Assembly: GCA_001769295.1 (NCBI GenBank)
Contig: MEOR01000009.1
Location: forward strand, 1-37,252
Source of the DNA: Bacteroidetes bacterium GWF2_49_14
GTDB lineage: Bacteria; Bacteroidota; Bacteroidia; Bacteroidales; UBA12481
Length of the DNA stretch: 37,252 bases
Direction of reading: 5' to 3'
Part shown: piece by piece, positions 1 to 6,726 of the stretch
Layout of the letters: every line of letters begins with the position of its first letter
Position numbering within the stretch: position 1 is the first letter of the stretch
Program-made: the position numbers and the translations under genes
Notes under the pieces: model-generated
Told to the model about the DNA's origin: nothing
What the model saw: only the letters and a program-made list of their open reading frames with translations
Databases searched by the model: none

Positions 1-2
1 CG

Positions 3-572
3 ATAGCCTACGAATATATTGCCTATGCGCTGGCACGTGACTTCCGGAAAGTGGTGTTTGATGAGTTTGGCGACGACTGTCCCTATCCGGAAATTGCAGC
101 AGTGGTCAGGGAAAAATATATCAAGATGAAGGGGATGCTCGAGGGGAGCCCGGCGCCAGACGTGACCCTCAGCGATGTTCATGGCAAGCCGGTATCCCTG
201 AAGGATCTCAGGGGCAAGTTTGTCTACATCGATTTCTGGGCCACATGGTGTGTTCCCTGCATCAAGGAGATCCCTTTCCTGAAAGTGATCGAAGAGGAAT
301 ATCGGGGTAAAAATATTCAGTTTGTCAGCATCTCTTTTGACAAGGCAGCCGATCTCGAAAAATGGCGCAAATTTGTGATTGACAATACACTTGATGGTAT
401 TCAGCTGATCGCCGATCAGACCGCCCACGACATACTATCCGAAGTTTTCTATATCAGCCTGATCCCTCGCTTTATCCTGCTCGATCCCGAAGGAAAGGTT
501 GTCAGCGCCAACGCGGCACGACCCTCCTCGCCAACAATTAAAGAACTATTCTCCAAATCCGGAGTTCAATAA
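3..572 (+). CDS. TlpA-like thioredoxin-domain protein, 5' end outside window
   Basis: The frame is open from the window edge, so the N-terminus is missing; the GTG at 51 is probably internal. The visible part is a TlpA/AhpC-type thioredoxin fold: an APDVTLSDVHG strand, the active site WATWCVPC (Cys-Val-Pro-Cys), the cis-Pro region ISLIPRFILLDPEGKVV, and a short C-terminal helix. It resembles the C-terminal halves of the two DUF4369-TlpA lipoproteins at 25793-28729, so the full protein is probably also a secreted or periplasmic thiol-disulfide oxidoreductase of about 400-460 residues. That is inference. The stop is followed immediately by a 76-bp palindrome at 573. Confidence 0.85.
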   Translation: MAYEYIAYALARDFRKVVFDEFGDDCPYPEIAAVVREKYIKMKGMLEGSPAPDVTLSDVHGKPVSLKDLRGKFVYIDFWATWCVPCIKEIPFLKVIEEEYRGKNIQFVSISFDKAADLEKWRKFVIDNTLDGIQLIADQTAHDILSEVFYISLIPRFILLDPEGKVVSANAARPSSPTIKELFSKSGVQ

Positions 573-648
573 AAAATCTCTCGCAAAGCCGCAAAGGCGC
601 AAAGAAGAACGTTCTTCTTAGCGCCTTTGCGGCTTTGCGAGAGATTTT
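573..648. repeat. Palindrome copy R1, 76 bp, 38-bp arms, no loop
   Basis: The arms at 573-610 and 611-648 are reverse complements with one mismatch in 38. The core contains CTCGCAAAGCCGCAAAGG and its complement. It sits between convergent genes, starting at the first base after the stop at 572. Copies R2-R5 follow at 1053, 1167, 1278 and 1770. As RNA it would form a very long hairpin and could act as a bidirectional barrier or terminator, but it lacks a typical GC stem plus U tract. A fragment TTTTTGCGAG follows at about 655-664. Confidence 0.9.
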
Positions 649-669
649 AAACAGTTTTTGCGAGGGAAT

Positions 670-1008
670 TTACCCTGATATTTCCGCCAAAGCATCCGCC
701 TCGGTGGTTTTTACATCCAGAATTGCAAGAAATCCTGATATCTCAAGGATCCTATAGACGGCCGGATTGGGTTGGCAGAGGATAAACCGGCCTTTCCCCG
801 CGGAAATTCTTTTTGTCGTGGAAAGCAGCACCCTGAGTCCGGCGCTGCTGATATATTCGGTTTTATCGAGATTGATAATGATTTTAGTGATCCCGGCATC
901 GAGCAACTGATGAATCATCGTTTCCGCTGTAATCGAGGTATTCGCATCCAGGCTTCCCGCCAGGTGGACAATTCTTACATCCCCGGATTCACGTATGTTG
1001 ATTTTCAT
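670..1008 (-). CDS. STAS-domain protein, anti-sigma-factor antagonist type
   Basis: This 112-residue protein is a single STAS domain. It begins MKINIRESGDVRIVHLAGSL, carries the TKIIINLDKTEYISSAGLR segment where such proteins are phosphorylated on serine, and ends with helix ILEISGFLAILDV. Members of this family bind and sequester a serine-kinase anti-sigma factor, or serve as modules in stress and envelope regulation. No RsbW-like kinase, phosphatase or sigma factor gene is visible nearby, so the partner is unknown. It is transcribed toward palindrome R1 and away from R2, so it lies between two copies of the repeat. ATG at 1008 is the natural start. Confidence 0.85.
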   Translation of the reverse strand: MKINIRESGDVRIVHLAGSLDANTSITAETMIHQLLDAGITKIIINLDKTEYISSAGLRVLLSTTKRISAGKGRFILCQPNPAVYRILEISGFLAILDVKTTEADALAEISG

Positions 1009-1052
1009 GGTGTGGCCTCAGTTAATTACTTCTAAAGTTGGTGAATTTATTT

Positions 1053-1119
1053 TTTCTCGCAAAGCAGCAAAGGCGCTAAGGGGTACGTTCTCTTTGCGGC
1101 TTTGCGGCTTTGCGAGAAA
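1053..1119. repeat. Palindrome copy R2
   Basis: An imperfect inverted repeat: left arm TTTCTCGCAAAGCAGCAAAG from 1053, right arm ending GCGGCTTTGCGAGAAA at 1119, with a short GGGGTACG-type centre. Several arm mismatches show it has diverged from R1. It lies in the divergent region between the STAS gene and the GxxExxY gene. Confidence 0.85.
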
Positions 1120-1251
1120 TCCTTACCGCCCAAATCAGCTTTCCCGTACAAACGTTTTATTTTTTTCCTCGCAAAGACGCAAAGCCGCCAAGGGGTACGT
1201 TCTCTTTGCGGCTTTGCGGCTTTGCGAGAAATCCTTACCGCCCAAATCAGC
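1078..1251. repeat. Tandem segmental duplication, 62-bp identical blocks 112 bp apart
   Basis: Positions 1078-1139 and 1190-1251 are identical in my reading. The shared block includes the centre and right arm of R2 and R3 plus the non-palindromic flank ATCCTTACCGCCCAAATCAG. Similarity continues more weakly after each block (an ACAAACGTTTT versus ATAAACGTTAG stretch). R3 therefore arose by tandem duplication of R2 and its flank, not by an independent insertion. Confidence 0.85.
1167..1231. repeat. Palindrome copy R3
   Basis: Same family as R1 and R2, with left arm CCTCGCAAAGACGCAAAG and right arm GCGGCTTTGCGAGAA. The right half and downstream flank are identical to those of R2. Any reading frame across these copies encodes only the low-complexity SRKAAKPQR-type translation of the repeat. 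Confidence 0.85.
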
Positions 1252-1277
1252 ATACCAGCATAAACGTTAGTTTTTTT

Positions 1278-1341
1278 CCTTGCAAGGACGCTAAGTTGCA
1301 AAGGAATACGTTCTTTTTGCGTCTTCGCGGCTTTGCGAGAA
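1278..1341. repeat. Palindrome copy R4, decayed, just upstream of GxxExxY gene
   Basis: The left arm CCTTGCAAGGACGCTAAG is diverged. The right arm GTCTTCGCGGCTTTGCGAGA is better kept. It ends about 14 bp before the ATG of the GxxExxY gene, so the gene's leader is made of repeat sequence. With the 1009-1052 and 1120-1166 spacers, R2-R4 fill the whole 346-bp gap between the two divergent genes; I see no other gene there. Confidence 0.8.
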
Positions 1342-1354
1342 AAACTATTCTGCT

Positions 1355-1747
1355 ATGAATCCTAACCCTATGACAGAGAACGAATTATCGGCCATTATTG
1401 TGAATACTGCCTTCCACATGCATCTAAAACTTGGTCCGGGACTCCTGGAGGCTGTATACGAAGAAATCATGCATCATGAACTTCTTAAGCGAGGATTGAA
1501 AGTATCCCGGCAAAAAGGTCTGCCTGTAATCTGGGAGGGCCTTAAAATGGATTTAGGTTTTCGTGCAGATTTGATCATTGAGGATAAAGTAATCCTTGAA
1601 ATAAAATCAGTAGAAACCATCGCCGCCGTCCACCAGAAGCAACTCCTGACCTACCTCAAAATCACCGGAATGAAACTGGGACTACTCATCAACTTCAATG
1701 AAGCCCTGATCAAAGACGGCATCACCCGTATTGTGAATAACTTGTAG
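1355..1747 (+). CDS. GxxExxY-family protein, PD-(D/E)XK nuclease-like
   Basis: The 130-residue protein has the signature GPGLLEAVYEE (G-x-x-E-x-x-Y) near residues 28-38, then FRADLIIEDKVILEIKSVE. That segment gives the Asp and Glu-x-Lys spacing of a PD-(D/E)XK nuclease core, followed by the typical HQKQLLTYLKITGMKLGLLINF helix-strand. The family is small, often multicopy, and has no settled function; nuclease activity is inferred from the fold. Starts at 1355 or 1370 are both possible (MNPNPMTENE). It is bracketed by palindrome copies R4, 14 bp upstream, and R5, 22 bp downstream. That placement suggests it may travel with or act on the repeats. Confidence 0.88.
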   Translation: MNPNPMTENELSAIIVNTAFHMHLKLGPGLLEAVYEEIMHHELLKRGLKVSRQKGLPVIWEGLKMDLGFRADLIIEDKVILEIKSVETIAAVHQKQLLTYLKITGMKLGLLINFNEALIKDGITRIVNNL

Positions 1748-1769
1748 TTCCTCCCGAAGTATCATTTTT

Positions 1770-1836
1770 TTTCTCGCAGAGCCGCAAAGGCGCAAAGAAC
1801 ACCGAGCTCTTTGCGCCTTTGCGGCTTTGCGAGAAA
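1770..1836. repeat. Palindrome copy R5, downstream of GxxExxY gene
   Basis: The 28-nt arms at 1770-1797 and 1809-1836 match with one mismatch around an 11-nt centre. Like R1 it lies between convergent genes, and it is followed by an AT-rich spacer and a partial right-arm copy, TTCGCGAGAAAAACTA, at 1849-1864. That last fragment contains the stop codon of the DUF4249 gene. Confidence 0.88.
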
Positions 1837-1861
1837 TCTTAAAAACCCTTCGCGAGAAAAA

Positions 1862-2677
1862 CTACCGCCCCAGTGAAACAATCAGTTCCCTCACCTCGGA
1901 GAAATACACCCCGAAATATCCCAGCGCGCCATTGTCGAAATTGCCGATCGGATTATACGGGGTAGCTGCCACAAAACTCGGCCGGGCCATGTCATTGATC
2001 TGGTTGAAGTAGGAATAGCTCACCGAATCAATCGACTGGAACTCCAGATGGACGGTATCGCCCAGCTCGAAAAAATAGCGGAAAAGCGGCTGCTCCTGCA
2101 GGGTGCCATCAACCTGCCGGTCGCTGATAATGGTAAAGCCCGATTGCAGCTCGCCGTTCTTTACGATTTTAAACCGATAGTAATTATCCACCCCGGCAGG
2201 ATCCTGCCACTCAGGCCGGAGAAGGAAAACCGGAGTGCCTCCCGGACGCGGATCACCGATGCCGCGGCTCAGATTCAGGCTATCCAGGAAAACCGGACCT
2301 GGAATCACGGTTTCGGCGAGGTACTTCTCATCGGTCGGAAGGGTGACAGCCAGCTTCATCCGCTCACCGGGAACCACCTGGATTCCGGTGACACGATAAC
2401 GTCCCGGACCTTCTTCCACCAAAGGGATTTTTGAACCAGACTCATGAATCAGCTCTACCGTTGCCCCTGCAACCTGGTCGGAAGAATCTGAGGCGTAAAA
2501 GCCCAGCGTCCGGGTCACATGCACATGGCACTCTCCGTCCGCTGCATTCAATGAAGCATCCACCACAATCCGCGTAGCCGCTTCTGTCAGATCCAGCTGG
2601 ATCACATCCTCGCAGGATGACAGAAATAATCCTGCAATAAAGATCAGAATAACACCTATATATTTTATTTTGAACAT
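1862..2677 (-). CDS. DUF4249 lipoprotein, partner of TonB receptor
   Basis: 271 residues. The N-terminus MFKIKYIGVILIFIAGLFLSSC is a lipoprotein signal with Cys22 after LSS. The mature start EDVIQLDLTEAATRIVVDASL is typical of DUF4249, which has an early Ig-like beta domain and a second beta-rich part. DUF4249 genes usually follow a TonB receptor with a carboxypeptidase-regulatory-like domain, and this one starts 4 bp after the receptor stop. It is probably an outer-membrane surface lipoprotein helping that receptor, comparable in position to SusD but not homologous. Its substrate is unknown. The TAG stop lies in a repeat fragment at 1849-1864. Confidence 0.88.
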   Translation of the reverse strand: MFKIKYIGVILIFIAGLFLSSCEDVIQLDLTEAATRIVVDASLNAADGECHVHVTRTLGFYASDSSDQVAGATVELIHESGSKIPLVEEGPGRYRVTGIQVVPGERMKLAVTLPTDEKYLAETVIPGPVFLDSLNLSRGIGDPRPGGTPVFLLRPEWQDPAGVDNYYRFKIVKNGELQSGFTIISDRQVDGTLQEQPLFRYFFELGDTVHLEFQSIDSVSYSYFNQINDMARPSFVAATPYNPIGNFDNGALGYFGVYFSEVRELIVSLGR

Positions 2678-2681
2678 CTTG

Positions 2682-5012
2682 CTAAAATTTGAAATTCCAG
2701 GTTACCGAGGGAACAATACCAAAAAGGGCCAGTCGCACGGCCTCCGTGGTGCCGGGTACCGTCTCGCTCTCCCGGAAATCAATGCTGTATGCATTCTTAC
2801 GATTATACACATTATACAGCGATACATTAATATCGGAATTCCAGCTCTTCCGCGGCTTGAACTGCCAGGAGACCCCCAGGTCGAGCCGGTGATAGTTGGG
2901 CATCCGCGATCCGTTCCGGTCGGTATACAGATTCACCAATGTCCCGTCGATCTCATATTTTCCGCCGGGAAAAGTCACCGCATCTCCTGTATAATAGATC
3001 CAGTTCCCTGAAATATTCAGTTGCTCCAGCACTTGCCAGGAGGCCACAATGGAAAAATTATGCGTGCGGTCCTGGCGGGCCGGAAACCAGCTTCCAAAGT
3101 TGATCGCTTCGAACTGCTTTTCTGATTTGGCCAGCGTATAGCTGACCCATCCGGTGAGCGTTCCGAGGGTCTTGTTCACAGAGAACTCAATCCCGTACGC
3201 CCTGCCCTTGCCAAAAACCAGCTCAGCCTCAATATCGGGATTAAGCACAGTAACTGCCCCGTTCTTGTAATCCACCAGGTTATGCATGGTTTTGTAATAA
3301 GCCTCCACACTGAAATCCAGCGTGTTCTTCAAAAAAGTGGTAAAATATCCGATGGAAAACTGGTCGGCGATCTTGGGAAGGATTAGCGGGGTGCTCGGCG
3401 TCCAGAGATCAGTAGGGAAACTGGAAACGGAGTTCGAAAGAATGTGCAGGTACTGATACATCCGGTTATAATTCACCTTGATCGAATTTGAGCTGTCGAT
3501 CAGATAGTTAGCTGTAATCCTCGGTTCAAAACCCACATATCCGTTGTAGAACTCACCCGCTCCGTACAGGATGGAATCGAGGACATCCTTGTTGTCATCG
3601 TACCTCTTAACCGTATAGGGCCCGATATTGTTGAACAGGCTCACCCGGAATCCGTAATTCATGCTGAACCGCCTGCTGATTTTCTGCTCATTGGAAAGAT
3701 AGATCCCGCTCTCAAGCGCCTGCTGAGGTTCAATGGGAGCAAAGAAAGCGGCGGTGTCACTCTCCGAGGCAAAATTCCCCGGCTTGAATTTGTGCAGGGT
3801 GCTGATCCAGCCGAACCGGATCATGTTTTTCGTATTGGGATACCAGGTGTAATCCTGCTTGATGCTGTAATCAATGATGCCGGAATTGAGCCGGAATGCC
3901 GCCTTCCCGAAGGCAAACCTGAACCCGTAGTTATAGTCGCTGTACACCAGCGAGGTATTCAGGAAGAGCTCCGTATTGAACGAATGATTCCAGCGCGCCG
4001 TCATTGTGGCATTCCCCGAGTCAAAACCGGCCTCCTTCCGGGTGAAAATATCACGCCCCAGATAGCCCGATATGTAGATGCGGTCCCGGGATCCAAGCTC
4101 ATAATTGGCTTTCAGGTTAAAATCATAAAAATAGAACGTGAGGCTGTCGGCATCATCGGTAACCGCCTTGAGAGCCACGTCGGCATAGGTTCGGCGGCCC
4201 GAAACAAGAATGGATCCGCGGTCCTTCACAATCGGCCCCTCCACCGTCAGCCTCGAGGCAATCAGCCCGATACCGCCGGTTGCCGTCCAATCTTTGGAAT
4301 TGCCGTCGCGCATGCGGATATCCAGTACCGAAGAGGCCCTGCCTCCATAGGCAGCCGGAATCCCGCCCTTGTATAACTTGACATCCTTGATGGCATCGGA
4401 ATTAAATACCGAGAAGAATCCCAGCAAATGTGAAGGGTTGTATACCGGGGCCTCATCGAGCAGAACATGATTCTGGTCGGCCTCGCCCCCGCGGACAAAA
4501 TAGTTGCTGCTCCCCTCGCTGCTCGGACTAACCCCGGGAAGAAGCTGAATGCCTTTCAGCACATCCCGTTCCCCAAACAGTACTGGTACAGACTTTAACT
4601 GCTTGATATCGAGCTGTATTGATCCCATTTCAAGATTGTTTACTGCCGTTCTGGTACTTTTTCCGGTGATCAGCACTTCTGCCAGGGTGGTAGCCCTGGG
4701 GGTTAGCTCAGCATCTTTATGGAGGTTATTCTTCAGTTCAACTGTAGCATCCAGGGGTTCATATCCGAGGTATGAAAACCGGAGGTTATAGGACCCGGCC
4801 TCAAGCTTGACGGAATAAAACCCGTATTGGTTGGTCGTTGTACCGGTGCCATTATTCAGGATGGAAACCGTTGCCCCGATCAGGATCTCCCCTGTTTTTG
4901 AATCTTTAATATGCCCGCTGACCGAGAATCGCTCCTCCTCGCCAGCCAGGCTCCCCACTGGAATGAACCAGAGGCAAAAAAATACATAATAAATGACTGA
5001 TTTAAATTTCAT
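2682..5012 (-). CDS. TonB-dependent outer-membrane receptor with CarboxypepD-reg-like domain
   Basis: 776 residues if translation starts at the ATG at 5012 (MKFKSVIYYVFFCLWFIPVG), which gives a clean signal peptide ending near SLAG. An upstream ATG at 5105 would overlap the esterase gene and add 31 residues without a signal. In order: carboxypeptidase-regulatory-like beta domain (FSVSGHIKDSKTGEILIGA to AELTPRATTL), TonB plug (LKSVPVLFGERDVLKGIQLL, then YFVRGGEADQNHVLLDEAPV), and a 22-strand-type barrel ending in the aromatic WNFKF. It imports an unknown ligand using TonB energy. It is third in an apparent operon after fucosidase and esterase genes and is followed by DUF4249, so an oligosaccharide or glycan-derived ligand is plausible but unproven. 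Confidence 0.92.
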   Translation of the reverse strand: MKFKSVIYYVFFCLWFIPVGSLAGEEERFSVSGHIKDSKTGEILIGATVSILNNGTGTTTNQYGFYSVKLEAGSYNLRFSYLGYEPLDATVELKNNLHKDAELTPRATTLAEVLITGKSTRTAVNNLEMGSIQLDIKQLKSVPVLFGERDVLKGIQLLPGVSPSSEGSSNYFVRGGEADQNHVLLDEAPVYNPSHLLGFFSVFNSDAIKDVKLYKGGIPAAYGGRASSVLDIRMRDGNSKDWTATGGIGLIASRLTVEGPIVKDRGSILVSGRRTYADVALKAVTDDADSLTFYFYDFNLKANYELGSRDRIYISGYLGRDIFTRKEAGFDSGNATMTARWNHSFNTELFLNTSLVYSDYNYGFRFAFGKAAFRLNSGIIDYSIKQDYTWYPNTKNMIRFGWISTLHKFKPGNFASESDTAAFFAPIEPQQALESGIYLSNEQKISRRFSMNYGFRVSLFNNIGPYTVKRYDDNKDVLDSILYGAGEFYNGYVGFEPRITANYLIDSSNSIKVNYNRMYQYLHILSNSVSSFPTDLWTPSTPLILPKIADQFSIGYFTTFLKNTLDFSVEAYYKTMHNLVDYKNGAVTVLNPDIEAELVFGKGRAYGIEFSVNKTLGTLTGWVSYTLAKSEKQFEAINFGSWFPARQDRTHNFSIVASWQVLEQLNISGNWIYYTGDAVTFPGGKYEIDGTLVNLYTDRNGSRMPNYHRLDLGVSWQFKPRKSWNSDINVSLYNVYNRKNAYSIDFRESETVPGTTEAVRLALFGIVPSVTWNFKF

Positions 5013-5043
5013 GCCGTTAAAACGCACCAATGCTGAGATTGTT

Positions 5044-6726
5044 CTAAAACCCGAATAGTCTGGACGCTGAAAGGACCTTAAGGAATTCGGTTCGTTCGGG
5101 CTCACTGAGCTCTCTGTTTATCAGATCCTTTACCGATTGCAGGGTCACTATATCGGAACCCCTCGAAATCCTGAGGTCCTTAAACGAGGCATCAAGAATC
5201 AGGTATTTATCCGACCCGGTGGCCGGATTCCAGGGGGTCCATGCCGGAAGGAGCTCTCCGTTGGGGTTGCCGCTCCTCGCGAAATTCGCCAGATAGGACA
5301 TGCATAAACCAGTCAGTTTTTCCCTTCCCTGCCGGTTCTGAACCGAGAAGGAGCGGCCGGCAAGCATCGAAATCTGGCTGGATCCGGTACCCAGAAAAAA
5401 CGGAATCTCCGCATAGTGGTGCGACCCCATCAAAGCCCCGAGTTTCCCCGGCAGCACGCTGATTCCTGCCGCATCCTCACTGCCCCAGTCGAACCGGTAG
5501 GCATAGACGGGAGGGATATCCCTGTTGGCCGTCATGGCCATCGTTACCGTATCCAGCCCATAAGATCGCCACATCAGGGACTGATATCGGGACAGAAGCT
5601 CATAATACCGGGTTCCCGGCTCGGGATCCTTGATCAGGAAACGGAACAGTTTGATTTCATCCTTATTTACCCCGATAAGAAGCGGCACCTTATTCGCCCA
5701 GGTACCCGTGGCAAAGACACCATATCCCGATGCAGGCAAAACGGTTCCATCGTTGAAGAGCGAAGGCCATTGCGCCATCCCTCCAATCATGGTGGGAATG
5801 CCTTTGAAAAGCTCGGCCGGTATTTTTGACCTCAGGTACACATTGATATCAAAAGCGCTCATGGATTGCGCATAAGTCCTGGCGGCCTCATTGTCGGGCG
5901 CGTTGCCATCCGCTACCAGCAGATTGCACAGGAGGGTCAGACTCTTGTTTTCCGCATCCGCGGTCGTCCTCATTACAGCCAGTCCGCTTTCCGCCACGGC
6001 GCGGTGAAAAAGGCCGGCTGCAGCCGGCGCCGTGAGCAGGGAGAGCACGTTCATGGCTCCGGCAGATTCTCCGGCAATGGTAACATTGCCCGGATCACCG
6101 CCAAAAGAGGTAATATTTTCTTGAATCCACCGCAAGGACTGAATCAGGTCAAGGGTGCCGAAATTTCCACTCTGATCCTCAGGAGATCCATACCCGGTAA
6201 TGGCCGGGTGCCGGAACCAACCGAAAACCCCAAGGCGGTAATTCACCGTAACATACACCATCTTCGCCCGGCTTGCGAACACATCGCCCGAATAATCGGG
6301 AGAGGCGCCGGTGCCGATCGAGTTTCCGCCGCCATGAATGAAAACATACACGGGCAGCCCGATCTCTTTCCCTTTTGGCCGCCAGATGTTCAGATACAGG
6401 CAATCCTCGGAGCCCAGGGGCCCGATCACCGGAAGATACTGGGCTGCCGAACTGCCAAAACTGATGGCAGGGCGGATACCTTGCCAGGACTCAGGCGCCA
6501 TGGGTGCCTTCCAGCGGAGGGATCCCACGGGTGGAGCTGCATAGGGTATTCCTCTCCAGGACCAGGTGGAATGCATGTCGGCCATTCCCCTGACCTCTCC
6601 GTATTGTGTTGCAACAATTGTACGATTGTCCCAGGAACCCACCACTCCTGATGCAAATCCCGGCGAAACCAGGATTGCAAGAGTAACGGCAAAAAACCAA
6701 TATCTTCTGTATCTTCTCTGTATCAT
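5044..6726 (-). CDS. Type B carboxylesterase, exported
   Basis: 560 residues of alpha/beta-hydrolase fold. It has a signal peptide at about 1-25 (MIQRRYRRYWFFAVTLAILV), the family signature EDCLYLNIWRPKG, oxyanion loop HGGGNSIG, nucleophile motif GESAGAMN with Ser221, and a late His in GSHHYAEIPFF. The family (para-nitrobenzyl esterase-like) hydrolyses carboxyl esters; the natural substrate here is not evident. Its ATG overlaps the fucosidase stop by 4 bp (ATGA), implying translational coupling, and its stop is 31 bp before the receptor ATG. In this context it may deacylate a glycan or aglycone outside the cytoplasm. Confidence 0.92.
   Translation of the reverse strand: MIQRRYRRYWFFAVTLAILVSPGFASGVVGSWDNRTIVATQYGEVRGMADMHSTWSWRGIPYAAPPVGSLRWKAPMAPESWQGIRPAISFGSSAAQYLPVIGPLGSEDCLYLNIWRPKGKEIGLPVYVFIHGGGNSIGTGASPDYSGDVFASRAKMVYVTVNYRLGVFGWFRHPAITGYGSPEDQSGNFGTLDLIQSLRWIQENITSFGGDPGNVTIAGESAGAMNVLSLLTAPAAAGLFHRAVAESGLAVMRTTADAENKSLTLLCNLLVADGNAPDNEAARTYAQSMSAFDINVYLRSKIPAELFKGIPTMIGGMAQWPSLFNDGTVLPASGYGVFATGTWANKVPLLIGVNKDEIKLFRFLIKDPEPGTRYYELLSRYQSLMWRSYGLDTVTMAMTANRDIPPVYAYRFDWGSEDAAGISVLPGKLGALMGSHHYAEIPFFLGTGSSQISMLAGRSFSVQNRQGREKLTGLCMSYLANFARSGNPNGELLPAWTPWNPATGSDKYLILDASFKDLRISRGSDIVTLQSVKDLINRELSEPERTEFLKVLSASRLFGF

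Noticed and set aside
1053-1341. CRISPR-like repeats
   Set aside because: The repeats are long, palindromic and unequal, with no uniform spacers and no cas genes.
995-1358. Three overlapping reading frames of 82-91 codons across the palindromes
   Set aside because: They translate only the repeat (SRKAAKPQR-type low complexity) and differ between strands; no protein family is seen.
5866-6651. 261-codon plus-strand frame opposite the carboxylesterase
   Set aside because: Antisense shadow of a well-supported gene.
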